From Paludibacterium yongneupense DSM 18731 (GTDB taxonomy: Bacteria; Pseudomonadota; Gammaproteobacteria; Burkholderiales; Chromobacteriaceae): a stretch of 52,933 nt of DNA. Below, piece by piece: positions 16,959-26,043 of this stretch. The translations under genes were made by a program, and so were the position numbers. The notes under the pieces are model-generated. The model ran no database searches. It was given only the letters and a program-made list of their open reading frames with translations, and had not been told where the DNA came from. The stretch is from contig NZ_AUGZ01000031.1 of NCBI RefSeq assembly GCF_000422925.1, positions 1 to 52,933 of the forward strand, given 5' to 3'. Position 1 is the stretch's first letter, and each line of letters opens with the position of its first letter.

Positions 16959-17993
16959 TCAATGACGAACCGCGACCCCTGCCTCGGCGGCGGAGTCGTT
17001 CTCGATGTATTGCAGCCGCTCGGACACCTCGGCCAGCTCACTGAAATACTGCGCCACGGCAGCGCGCTGTCCGGCGGTGGATTCAAGCGAATACATCGTC
17101 TGGCGAAAGGCGTTGCCGCCGCGCAAGCCGCGGGTATACCAGGCGATGTGCTTGCGCGCGATGCGGCAGCCCGAATACTCGCCGTAAAACCGGTACAGCT
17201 CGTCCAGATGGTCGAGCAGGATGGCGCGTATTTCGTCCACCCGCGGCGCAGGGAGCTCGCGGCCGGTATCCAGAAAGTGCTGGATCTCGCGAAAAATCCA
17301 CGGCCGGCCCTGCGCGGCGCGCCCGATCATGACCGCATCGGCGCCGGTATGCTCAAGCACGAAGCGCGCCTTGCGCGGCGAATCGATATCCCCGTTGGCG
17401 ATCAGGGGGATCGCGATGCACTCGCGCACCGCGCGCAAGGTGTCGTACTCGGCGGCGCCCAGATACATGTCGGCGCGGGTGCGCCCGTGCATGGCCAGCG
17501 CGGCGATGCCGCACGACTCGGCCAGACGCGCCACCGACACCGCATTGCGCGCTTCGGGACTCCAGCCGGTGCGCGTCTTGAGCGTGACCGGCACATCGAC
17601 CGCGCGCACCACGGCATCAAGAATACGCCCGATCAGGACTTCGTCGCGCAACAAAGCCGAGCCCGCAGCCACATTGCACACTTTCTTGGCCGGGCAGCCC
17701 ATATTGATATCGACGATCTGGGCCCCCTGGGCCACGGCCACGCGTGCCGCCTCGGCCATCTGCGCCGGGTCGGCCCCCGCGATCTGCACGGCAATCGGCT
17801 CGACCTCGCCGCTGTGGTCGGCCCGCCGCAGCGTCTTGGCGGTCTGCCACAAGGCCTGGTTGGAGGTGATCATCTCCGAGACCGCCATCCCGGCCCCCAT
17901 GCGCTTGCATAAAATGCGGAACGGACGATCCGTCACGCCGGCCATGGGCGCGACGATAAGACGGTTCTTCAGTTGATACGGCCCGATTCGCAT
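16959..17993 (-). CDS. dusB: tRNA-dihydrouridine synthase B
   Basis: The 344-residue FMN enzyme reduces uridine in the tRNA D-loop. The motifs are VAPMAGVTDRPFR (FMN site), the catalytic cysteine in MGCPAKKVCNVAAGSALL, TLKTRTGW, AMHGRTR and ANGDIDSPRKA with IGRAAQGRPWIF. The start at ATG 17993 (MRIGPYQLKNRL) fits family length; the frame could begin 9 bases earlier at a TTG. It is the first gene of the dusB-fis unit. Confidence 0.95.
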   Translation of the reverse strand: MRIGPYQLKNRLIVAPMAGVTDRPFRILCKRMGAGMAVSEMITSNQALWQTAKTLRRADHSGEVEPIAVQIAGADPAQMAEAARVAVAQGAQIVDINMGCPAKKVCNVAAGSALLRDEVLIGRILDAVVRAVDVPVTLKTRTGWSPEARNAVSVARLAESCGIAALAMHGRTRADMYLGAAEYDTLRAVRECIAIPLIANGDIDSPRKARFVLEHTGADAVMIGRAAQGRPWIFREIQHFLDTGRELPAPRVDEIRAILLDHLDELYRFYGEYSGCRIARKHIAWYTRGLRGGNAFRQTMYSLESTAGQRAAVAQYFSELAEVSERLQYIENDSAAEAGVAVRH

Positions 17994-18061
17994 GTTTAAC
18001 AAGGTATTAGGTGCAGGGGGCGGCCATTGTAATGCTTTTTGGCTGCGCCGTAAAAAACATT

Positions 18062-18080
18062 TTGCTTATTTTTTAAGCAA
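18062..18080 (-). terminator. Likely terminator of rnpB
   Basis: A 7-bp AT-rich stem (TTGCTTA/TAAGCAA) is followed on the minus strand by AATG and a run of six Ts. It lies about 36 bases after the 3' end of RNase P RNA. It may also overlap the dusB promoter region. Confidence 0.6.
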
Positions 18081-18115
18081 CGACGATAGCGGGATCTAAT
18101 CGGGGAGTGGGGGGG

Positions 18116-18474
18116 GGGAAGTCAACCGTTAAGCCGGGTTCTGTCTTGGACAGTCATTCATCTAGGCCTGCCGTTGCCGACAGGCTCAAGCAACCTACCC
18201 GGGTGCAACGCGAGCCACGTTAGCGCACCCCTATTTGGTCTTGCTCCGGATGGGGTTTGACCTGCCGTCCGTGTTACCACGTCCGCGGTGTGCTCTTACC
18301 ACACCTTTTCACCCTTACCTGATCCCCTCTTGCGAGAGGCCATCGGCGGTTCAGCTCTCTGTTCCACTTTCCATCGCCTCGCGGCGTCCGGCCGTTAGCC
18401 GGCATCCTGCTCTATGGAGCCCGGACTTTCCTCCCCGTCACACGTGACGCGGCGACTGCCTGGTTGACTTCCCG
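18116..18474 (-). ncRNA. rnpB: RNase P RNA (class A)
   Basis: Read on the minus strand, this is the catalytic RNA of RNase P, which trims tRNA 5' ends. Conserved blocks are the 5' arm GAAGTCAACCAGGCAGTCGC, GGAGGAAAGTCCGGGCTCCA, ACAGAGAGCTGAACCGCCGA, CAGGTAAGGGTGAAAAGGTG, GGTAAGAGCACACCGC and CCAAATAGGGG. The 3' part includes CTAGATGAATGACTGTCC and AACCCGGCTTAACGGTTGAC. The 5' and 3' ends are complementary (GTCAACC with GGTTGAC). Ends are estimated to within a few bases. Length about 359 nt, normal for class A. Confidence 0.97.
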
Positions 18475-18545
18475 CTGCGATTTTAGCGCATCCTGGCTAT
18501 GCATAATGCTTATTTTCGTTTGCAGTTGGCACCGGCATGCATTTA

Positions 18546-21500
18546 TCAGTCAAACCGCAGGGTATAACGCGATTCAGCCGAGGCATCGACACCGGCTCGC
18601 AACACCAGCGACCAGTTTTTTCCGAGCTGGATGATGAGTTTGACCGCCTGCTGAGCGCTGCTGATGCCATATTCGTAGCCGAGATAAAACTCTTGCGACA
18701 ATTGCCGGCCGACGGTCACCATCTGCTCGGCCGGACTGATCCGCCCATCGCGCTGGATTCTCTCGCTACGGCTCGTCATCCCCACATCGTCAAACACGCC
18801 GACCTGGTTGTTCAGCGAACCGGCGAGCAAGGCGCCCGCCGACGCCATCGCGCTGTCGTCGCGGGTATTGCTGCTGGCCGCCCGCCCCAACACCAGCCAC
18901 GCCAGCTTGTCGCGGTCGCTGAGCGCTTCGGTCGAGATCAAGCGTATCTGCGGCGCCTGTACCGTACCTGAGACTTCGACTCCTGCGCCGACCGACGACA
19001 GGCGGCGACGCGCCCGCACATTGAGGTGCGGATTATCGAGCGGCCCGGTGAACGTCACCGCGCCGTATTCGATGTCGAGGTCCTGCCCGTAAGCCTTGTA
19101 ACGGCCGCTGAGCACCCTCACCTGCCCGTGCGCCGCCGGGGCCTGGCCGGGGTTCGCGCTCAGGGTCACCTGCCCGGTCAACTGCGTGTCCAGTCCCTGG
19201 CCGCCGAAATGGAAGTGGTCGCCCAGGTCGAGCGTCAAGTCGGCGCTGAACGGCAGGTTCTCGAGCGCGGAGGGCGGCGTCGGCGCCCGCCCCTTGACAT
19301 AGACATCGCCCGACAGGGCCGGCGTCCCCAGCCTGGGCAGCTCGATCTTGCCCTGATCGGCACGCAAGCGGCCCCGCAGCTTGAAGACATGCCGCACCAG
19401 TGTCAGTTCGCCCTCTCCGCTGACGATGAGCCGGCGGCCCGGGCGATCGAAAACGCTGAAGTGGCGCAAGCCGACAGTGACCCGCGCATTCGGCCCGTCA
19501 TCCTGCAAACCCAGTTCGCCGCGGGCGAGGACGTCGCCGCCCGCGCTGCTGAAGTGCAAACGGTCGAGCAGCAGACGCCGCCCATCGAGCCGGGCCTGCA
19601 AATCGCCGCCCGAGAGCCGGATGCCGGTCTTGTGGTCGGCCAGGATCAGATCGCTGCCGCTGATCCGGCCACCGATGCGCGGCATTCCCAACGGCCCGCT
19701 CAGTTCGAGGCTGCCCCCCATCCGGCCGCCGAGTTCGAACTCGGGCCCCGCCGCCTCCTCGAGACCGGACAGGTCGGGCAAATCCAGTCGCAGGCTGGCC
19801 GTCAGCGGCGAACGGGCGTCGGGCAGCCAGCCGTGGAAGCCCAGCGTCCCCGTTCCCTCCACCCGCCCCAGGCGCGCGCGGCCGGCAAGGCTGAAGCGCA
19901 GCATGCCGCGCGCGGCATTCAGGCGCAGCTCGAGCGCCTCCAGTCCCAGGGCACGCTGCGGCCACTCGATATCGCCCGCCAGTCGCAGCAGCTTCACTTC
20001 TCCTTCCCACATCGAGTCATAGCGCACGTCCCACTGCCCGGAGACGACCAGATCCTGACGCACGGGCACGGGCAAGTGCAGCGCAGCCAGATGCAGCGCG
20101 GCAAACTGTCCCGCGCTGCTGAGCGTTCCATCCGCTCGCCGTTCCAGCCGCGACACAAGGACGGCCCCCCCCGGCGTCGCCAGCCGCGCCGGCGACAGCA
20201 GGGCCATGCGCTGAGGGCCAAGCGCGAGATCCACCGGCGCCAGCAGGCTCAGCGAGCGGCTGCCGCCCAGCGCGAACCGCTGCAAGCGCCCTCGCCAGCC
20301 CGTACCGTCGGCGGCCAGCCCGCCGCTGGCCCCCAGCGCCACCGAGAAAGCCTCCGCCCCGACGCTGCCGCGCGCCGTCAGCTCCAGCCGGTGATCGGCA
20401 CGGCTGCCGCTGCCAGTCATGGTCATGCGCTCGACGGCCACCCCGCCCCCTTGCAAGCCTTTGCCGACAGCCTCGACCCGGAACAGGCCCTTCTGCGTCG
20501 CCTGCAGCTCCCCGCTCGCGTCCAGCACCTGCGCGCCGATTCCGCCGGGCAGGCGCAAGCGGCGCGCGCTGATCTGACCGGCCAGCACCGGCGCCGCCAG
20601 CGTACCGCTCGCAACGACGCCGGCAGTGAGGCTGCCGTCGAAACCGGGGCCGAACTGCGCAAGCGAGGGCGCGGTCAGATCCAGCCGCATGCGATCCCCC
20701 GGCGCGCCGAAGGCGCCCCGCGCGAGCAGATGATTGGCCGCCAGCCGCACATCGGCCTCCAGGCGCACCAGCCGGCGTGGCGCCAGCGTCAGTGCCACGC
20801 GGCCAAGCAGGGGGGCGCCTGACAAACGACTGCGATCGATATCGAGCCGGGCGTCGATAGACTGCGGCGCACTCAAGCGCCCCTGCAACGCGATGCGCGC
20901 ATTGATATCCCCCGCCGGCAAGCCGGCGTGCAACCTGGCCGGATTCGCGTGATCGAGGCGGCCCGCCAGACGGAAGTCGCGATTTCCATCCAGTTGCAGC
21001 GTGCCCTCTACATCGACTGCGCCACGCGCTGTCCCCAGCCGCAGACGGCGAATATCGAGACGGTTCGACTCGAGCACACTGAAATCGGTCTGGGCGGACA
21101 GCCACTTGCCGTCGAGCCGGGCCTGCACCCGCGGCGCCGACCACTCGCCGCCCAGCCGCAACGTGCCCGCAACGATGTCGTCCGGCGCGTCCGCGTGCAC
21201 GCTGCGCAGCGCGATATCGGACAGCGTGGCGCTCAGGTCCAGCCGGGTCGTAGAGAGTTCGCCCGCCGCCGCGATACGGCCCCGCATCAGCTGCGCCTGC
21301 CACTCTTCCAGCCGCCAGCGCTGGCCGGCCCCGGAAAAGGCGCCGGCCAGCAAGCGCAGCGGCAAACGCCCGGCAGCCAGGTCGCCGGGGGCGTGATTGA
21401 CGAGAGTCATTGCGCCCCGGATACGCCCGCCCGACGTCGGCAGGGCATACAGCGCCAGGTCGATGCGCGCGCGCGGGGCATGCGGCAACAGCGCCTGCGG

Positions 21501-22322
21501 ATCCAGGCCGGAAAGCTTGAGATCGACGCGCTGAAAACGGGAAGCCGTAGCCGCGGCAAAAGGCAGCAGCGTCGCGCGCACCTCGCCGTTCATCGTACTG
21601 CCGCGCGCGCTGCCGCCGAGTCGCATGTTCTGCAGCGAGCCGGACAGATCCAGCCGGCCGGCGACCGGCACGTCGTCCAGCGTACCGTTTGCCGCCAGCG
21701 TACCGCTGACGGCAAACGGCCGCATGTCGGCAACGCGCAGGCGGGCGCTTGCCTGCCCGCTGGGCAGCGTTATCCGGTCGAGGGTGAAAGAGTGGGCCCG
21801 TCCGTCATAGCGATAGCGCGCGGCGAGGGCATAGGCGCGCAAATCCGCCGGCAACACCGTCAGCGACCCGATGTCGAGCCGCTTCACCTCGACCGGCAAC
21901 GGCAGCGACAGATCGCCGGGCAGCACCGCGGGCCCCGGCCGGGCATGCGGCGTGAGCATGACCGCGCCGAGCGCCAGCCGGTCCAGCACCAAGCGGCCGC
22001 GCCACAGCTGCGCGGGTTGCCAGGCGACGGCCAGACTATCGATATCGGCGTCGAAGGCCGCGGTTTTCAGGCGCACACCGCCCAACTCAAAACCGCGCCA
22101 CAAGGTTCCCTGCACCGATGCCAGCCGCAGCCGGCCTCCGCTGGCCGACGCCAGATGCCCGAGCGTCCAGGCAAAGCCCGTCTGTGTCGCGCTCAGGCCG
22201 AAGCCTGCGGCGGCGGCGAGCGCAAGCGCGGCCAGGACGACAGCGCACCCTGCGCGCCAGGAACGGCGGTGCGGCGGCGGCGCGGGGGCCTGCCCGGGGG
22301 CGGAGGCGGGAGGAGAAGTCAT
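18546..22322 (-). CDS. tamB: TamB, inner membrane subunit of the translocation and assembly module
   Basis: The 1258-residue protein has one N-terminal membrane anchor (about 25-47) followed by a very long periplasmic region of repeated beta strands. It ends with the DUF490/TamB domain (about 900-1258), including GQVTLSANPGQAPAAHGQVRVLSGRYKAYGQDLDIEYGAVTF and SPAEQMVTVGRQLSQEFYLGYEYGIS. TamB bridges the periplasm as a hydrophobic groove, with TamA in the outer membrane; roles in outer membrane protein insertion and in phospholipid transport are both known. It starts 11 bases after tamA, so the two are one operon. Confidence 0.95.
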   Translation of the reverse strand: MTSPPASAPGQAPAPPPHRRSWRAGCAVVLAALALAAAAGFGLSATQTGFAWTLGHLASASGGRLRLASVQGTLWRGFELGGVRLKTAAFDADIDSLAVAWQPAQLWRGRLVLDRLALGAVMLTPHARPGPAVLPGDLSLPLPVEVKRLDIGSLTVLPADLRAYALAARYRYDGRAHSFTLDRITLPSGQASARLRVADMRPFAVSGTLAANGTLDDVPVAGRLDLSGSLQNMRLGGSARGSTMNGEVRATLLPFAAATASRFQRVDLKLSGLDPQALLPHAPRARIDLALYALPTSGGRIRGAMTLVNHAPGDLAAGRLPLRLLAGAFSGAGQRWRLEEWQAQLMRGRIAAAGELSTTRLDLSATLSDIALRSVHADAPDDIVAGTLRLGGEWSAPRVQARLDGKWLSAQTDFSVLESNRLDIRRLRLGTARGAVDVEGTLQLDGNRDFRLAGRLDHANPARLHAGLPAGDINARIALQGRLSAPQSIDARLDIDRSRLSGAPLLGRVALTLAPRRLVRLEADVRLAANHLLARGAFGAPGDRMRLDLTAPSLAQFGPGFDGSLTAGVVASGTLAAPVLAGQISARRLRLPGGIGAQVLDASGELQATQKGLFRVEAVGKGLQGGGVAVERMTMTGSGSRADHRLELTARGSVGAEAFSVALGASGGLAADGTGWRGRLQRFALGGSRSLSLLAPVDLALGPQRMALLSPARLATPGGAVLVSRLERRADGTLSSAGQFAALHLAALHLPVPVRQDLVVSGQWDVRYDSMWEGEVKLLRLAGDIEWPQRALGLEALELRLNAARGMLRFSLAGRARLGRVEGTGTLGFHGWLPDARSPLTASLRLDLPDLSGLEEAAGPEFELGGRMGGSLELSGPLGMPRIGGRISGSDLILADHKTGIRLSGGDLQARLDGRRLLLDRLHFSSAGGDVLARGELGLQDDGPNARVTVGLRHFSVFDRPGRRLIVSGEGELTLVRHVFKLRGRLRADQGKIELPRLGTPALSGDVYVKGRAPTPPSALENLPFSADLTLDLGDHFHFGGQGLDTQLTGQVTLSANPGQAPAAHGQVRVLSGRYKAYGQDLDIEYGAVTFTGPLDNPHLNVRARRRLSSVGAGVEVSGTVQAPQIRLISTEALSDRDKLAWLVLGRAASSNTRDDSAMASAGALLAGSLNNQVGVFDDVGMTSRSERIQRDGRISPAEQMVTVGRQLSQEFYLGYEYGISSAQQAVKLIIQLGKNWSLVLRAGVDASAESRYTLRFD

Positions 22323-22333
22323 GATGGGGGTAC

Positions 22334-24079
22334 TCAGAAAGCCAGTCCCAGGCTCATGTGCCAGACGATACGCCGGCCGCCGCCCTCGCCTTTGGCCACG
22401 TCGAAAGCCAGGGGCGCCACCGGACTCATCCAGCGCAGGCCGACACCATTGGAACGCTGCAACGCGAAAGTGTTCCAGCTGGCGGTGGCATTGCCTGCGT
22501 CATGGAAAACCGCCAACGCCCAGTCTGGACGAATCGGATATTGATATTCCACACTGAACACGGCCAGCACGGTGCCGCCCAGCACGGTGCCGGAACTATT
22601 GGATACGCCCAGCCCCTGATAATCGTAGCCGCGAACGCTGCCGCTCCCGCCGGTACGGAACAACTCGGCTTGCGGCACGCGGCTGCTGTCGACCGCCCAC
22701 ACCTGCCCCAACTCCAGCCGCCCGACCCAGGTCCCCCAGCGCGTAAACGGCGTCCAGTACACGGCAGCGCGACCGTAGGCGCGAGTAAAACTGGTCGACG
22801 AAATGGCGCCGCCGGCGGTCACCGCCACGCTTGCATCCAGCAAGGTGCCGGAACGCGGCCGCAAGGGGTCGTCGACCTTGCGCTGCGTCCAGCCCACGGT
22901 CGGCAACAGCGCATGCGTGACCGCCAGCTCGCCGCCTGCAGGGCGCTGCTGCTCGGAGACGTATTCCACACCATAACGTGCCTCGATATCGCCACGAGTG
23001 CGAATGCGCCAGGCACCTACCGTCAACGATTCGGTCCACAGCCCCTGGATGTCGGAACGACTCAGGGCCGTGCTCAACGCATGGGAATAACCGTCCCCGG
23101 TTCGCGGCAAGCCAAGACCCAGCGTCAGGGTTTCAGAGTTGTGCTTCCAGTCCCATAGCACGGAACTGGTATACCCTTGGCCGAACAGAGTGTAATTGTC
23201 ATAGCCTATCCGGGTTCCCACGCCTTCTTCCGTGTCGTAGGTAATCCCGAACTCCAGCTTCTGGTGCGGGTATTCGGTCAGATCGACCACGACCGGCACC
23301 CGGCCGTTCACCCGGCGCTCCACGTCGGCCTGGACCCTGGCCGAGGAAAAATAGGCGGATTGCTCAAGCGCAGTCTGGTAATCGAGTAATTTTTGCAAGC
23401 GGTAACGCTCGCCCGGATGGAAGTCGGCCATGCCGCTGACCACGGCCGGCGGGTAACGGCTCAAGCCGTGGATTTCCAGATCGCCGAACGCGACCTCGGG
23501 GCCGCTGTCGAGCTCGACGCTCAGGTTCGCGCGCTGCGTTTGCGGATCGATGTCGGCGCGGCTGGCGGTCAGCGTCGCCAGAGGATAGCCGTCGCGCTGC
23601 AACAGGCGCAGGCTCTGCCTCTTGCCGTTGTCCCAGTCGGCCTGCCGGTAGGGCTGCCCCAGGGCCAATGGCCAGGCATCCACGATCTCCTGCCGCCGCT
23701 GCGCGAACTCGGGCGCAAGGGCAAGCGGGCCGTTGACGACAATGTCGATGCGCTCGACCCTGACCGGATCGCCGGGCTCGATGTGCAGACGGTAATGCCG
23801 GGAGGCGGCATCGACGACGGACAGTGTGGCCCGCGAAGAGAAATAACCGGCGGTCTCCATCAGCGCCTGCGCCTGGGCAGGTGCCTCCCGCAGCAGCGCG
23901 GCCAGCTGCGGCTCGTCAAGATCGGGGTCGCCGCGGTCGATGACCAGGCTCAGATTCTCGTTCAGCAGCGCCTGGAACGCTTGCGCCGCATCGATATCGA
24001 CCCGGTAGTCGAGGCCGGCCCGCGCCGTGAGCGTCCATGCGAACAAGGTGAAAAAGAGAAAAGAGCGCAACAATTGCAT
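22334..24079 (-). CDS. tamA: TamA, outer membrane BamA-like subunit
   Basis: The 581-residue product (E. coli TamA has 577) starts with a signal peptide, MQLLRSFLFFTLFAWTLTARAG. Three POTRA domains follow at about 20-260 (for example VRVERIDIVVNGP and VAFGDLEIHGLSRYPP). The C-terminal 16-stranded barrel has the conserved FRTGGSGSVRGYDYQGLG loop and ends in Phe (MSLGLAF), as outer membrane proteins usually do. I chose the ATG at 24079 because it directly precedes the signal peptide; the frame remains open further upstream without meaning. Confidence 0.95.
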   Translation of the reverse strand: MQLLRSFLFFTLFAWTLTARAGLDYRVDIDAAQAFQALLNENLSLVIDRGDPDLDEPQLAALLREAPAQAQALMETAGYFSSRATLSVVDAASRHYRLHIEPGDPVRVERIDIVVNGPLALAPEFAQRRQEIVDAWPLALGQPYRQADWDNGKRQSLRLLQRDGYPLATLTASRADIDPQTQRANLSVELDSGPEVAFGDLEIHGLSRYPPAVVSGMADFHPGERYRLQKLLDYQTALEQSAYFSSARVQADVERRVNGRVPVVVDLTEYPHQKLEFGITYDTEEGVGTRIGYDNYTLFGQGYTSSVLWDWKHNSETLTLGLGLPRTGDGYSHALSTALSRSDIQGLWTESLTVGAWRIRTRGDIEARYGVEYVSEQQRPAGGELAVTHALLPTVGWTQRKVDDPLRPRSGTLLDASVAVTAGGAISSTSFTRAYGRAAVYWTPFTRWGTWVGRLELGQVWAVDSSRVPQAELFRTGGSGSVRGYDYQGLGVSNSSGTVLGGTVLAVFSVEYQYPIRPDWALAVFHDAGNATASWNTFALQRSNGVGLRWMSPVAPLAFDVAKGEGGGRRIVWHMSLGLAF

Positions 24080-24218
24080 GAGACCGTGCCGCCAGTCAGC
24101 AGAGGCTACCATCATAAAACAAGGAGGGTCGACAGCGGACAGTTTGTGGCGCGGGCGCGCAAATGAAAAACGCCGCCCGCCGGAAACGCATCCCGGCGGG
24201 CGGCGGCGATGCATTGCC

Positions 24219-25988
24219 TCAGCGCTTGCGTTGCGGCGGCAGGTCGGTGCAGACCCCGCCGAAGACTTCCGCCGACATCCCGATCGACTCGCCCAGCGTC
24301 GGATGCGGGTGGATGGTCTTGCCGATATCTTCGTAGTCGCAACCCATCTCGATGGCCAGGCAGATCTCGCCTATCATGTCGCCGGCGTGCGTGCCGACGA
24401 TGCCGCCGCCGATGATGCGATGCGTGGAAGCATCGAATATCAGCTTGGTGAAACCTTCTTCGCGGCCATTGGCGATCGCACGGCCCGATGCCGCCCACGG
24501 GAACACCGACTTCTCGTACTTGATGTCCTGCTTGGCGGCTTCTTCCTCGGTCACGCCGACCCAGGCCACTTCGGGATCGGTGTACGCCACGCCCGGAATC
24601 ACGCGGGCGTCGAAGAAGGCCTTGTGCCCGGCGGCCACTTCGGCGGCGACGTGGGCTTCGTGCACGGCCTTGTGCGCGAGCATCGGCTGCCCGACCAGAT
24701 CGCCGATGGCGAAGATGTGCGGCACATTGGTCCGCATCTGGTCGTCGACCGGAATAAACCCGCGATCGCTGACGATCACGCCGGCGTTTTCGGCGCCTAT
24801 CAGCTTGCCGTTCGGTGCGCGACCGGCGGCAACGAGCACCAGATCATAGCGCTGCGGCTCGGCCGGGGCCTTCTTGCCCTCGAAGGTGACCCAGATCCCG
24901 TCCTCGCGTGCCTCGACCGCTACGGTCTTGGTTTCGAGCATGATGTTGTCGAAACGGTGGGCATTCATTTTTTCCCACACCTTGACCAGGTCGCGATCGG
25001 CGCCCTGCATCAGCCCGTTTTGCATCTCGACCACGTCCAGGCGGGCGCCGAGCGTGGAATAGACGGTTCCCATTTCCAGACCGATGATGCCGCCGCCGAC
25101 GATCAGCATCTTCTGCGGCACGGCCTTCAACTCGAGCGCGCCGGTCGAATCGATGATGCGCGGATCTTCCGGAATGAAAGGCAGCTTCACCACGCGCGAA
25201 CCGGCGGCGATGATGGCCTGCTGGAAGCGGATGACCTTTTTGGCGCCGGTCTTCTGCGTGCCGCTGCCTTCGGTCAACTCGACTTCCATGTGATTGGGGT
25301 CGATGAAGCGGCCGATACCGCGCACGAATTCGACCTTGCGCGCCTTCGCCATCCCGGCCAGGCCGGTGGTCAGCTTGCCGATCACTTTTTCCTTGTAGCC
25401 GCGCAGCGCATCGATGTCGATTTCCGGTTCGCCGTAACGGATGCCGTTGGCGGCCAGATGCTTGACTTCGTCGATCACCGCCGCGTTATGCAACAACGCC
25501 TTGGACGGAATGCAGCCGACGTTCAGGCACACACCGCCCAGCGTCGAATACCGTTCGACGACGACGGTTTTCAAACCCAGGTCGGCAGAGCGGAAAGCGG
25601 CCGAATAGCCGCCAGGTCCGCCGCCGAGCACCAGCATCTCGCATTCGATATCGGCCTGGCCGCTGTGGGAACCGGCGACGGGCGCTTGCTGCGGGGCGGC
25701 CGGTGCTGCTGCGGGGGCGGCCGGTGCCGCTGCGGCGCCGGCAACGGCAGCCGCTTCGACGATCACCAGCAGATCGCCTTCGCTGACCTTGCCGCCGACG
25801 GCGACTTTGACGTCGACCACCGTGCCCGCGGCAGTCGCCGGCACTTCCATGGTCGCCTTGTCGGTTTCCAGCGTGATCAAGGAGTCATCCACGGCGATGA
25901 CATCGCCGGGCTTGACGAATACTTCGATGACGTCGACGTTGTTGTGGCCGCCGATGTCAGGCACTTTCATTTCGATCAGATTGCTCAT
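24219..25988 (-). CDS. lpdA: Dihydrolipoyl dehydrogenase with N-terminal lipoyl domain (E3 of PDH)
   Basis: The 589-residue E3 reoxidises the lipoyl groups of pyruvate dehydrogenase with FAD and NAD+. Residues 1-80 are a lipoyl domain with the modified lysine in ETDKATMEVP; an Ala/Pro linker (about 84-108) leads to the flavoprotein. The FAD motif is VLGGGPGGYSAAF, the redox pair is in GGVCLNVGCIPSK, the NAD site is IVGGGIIGLEMGTVYSTLG and the catalytic His-Glu is in HPHPTLGES. An E3 with its own lipoyl domain is typical of Neisseria and related betaproteobacteria. It is the third gene of the operon, 55 bp after aceF. Confidence 0.97.
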   Translation of the reverse strand: MSNLIEMKVPDIGGHNNVDVIEVFVKPGDVIAVDDSLITLETDKATMEVPATAAGTVVDVKVAVGGKVSEGDLLVIVEAAAVAGAAAAPAAPAAAPAAPQQAPVAGSHSGQADIECEMLVLGGGPGGYSAAFRSADLGLKTVVVERYSTLGGVCLNVGCIPSKALLHNAAVIDEVKHLAANGIRYGEPEIDIDALRGYKEKVIGKLTTGLAGMAKARKVEFVRGIGRFIDPNHMEVELTEGSGTQKTGAKKVIRFQQAIIAAGSRVVKLPFIPEDPRIIDSTGALELKAVPQKMLIVGGGIIGLEMGTVYSTLGARLDVVEMQNGLMQGADRDLVKVWEKMNAHRFDNIMLETKTVAVEAREDGIWVTFEGKKAPAEPQRYDLVLVAAGRAPNGKLIGAENAGVIVSDRGFIPVDDQMRTNVPHIFAIGDLVGQPMLAHKAVHEAHVAAEVAAGHKAFFDARVIPGVAYTDPEVAWVGVTEEEAAKQDIKYEKSVFPWAASGRAIANGREEGFTKLIFDASTHRIIGGGIVGTHAGDMIGEICLAIEMGCDYEDIGKTIHPHPTLGESIGMSAEVFGGVCTDLPPQRKR

Positions 25989-26043
25989 GAAGTCTCTTCC
26001 CTGCCCGGCCGCCCGCGTGCGCTGCGGGAGGCCGGATCTGTCT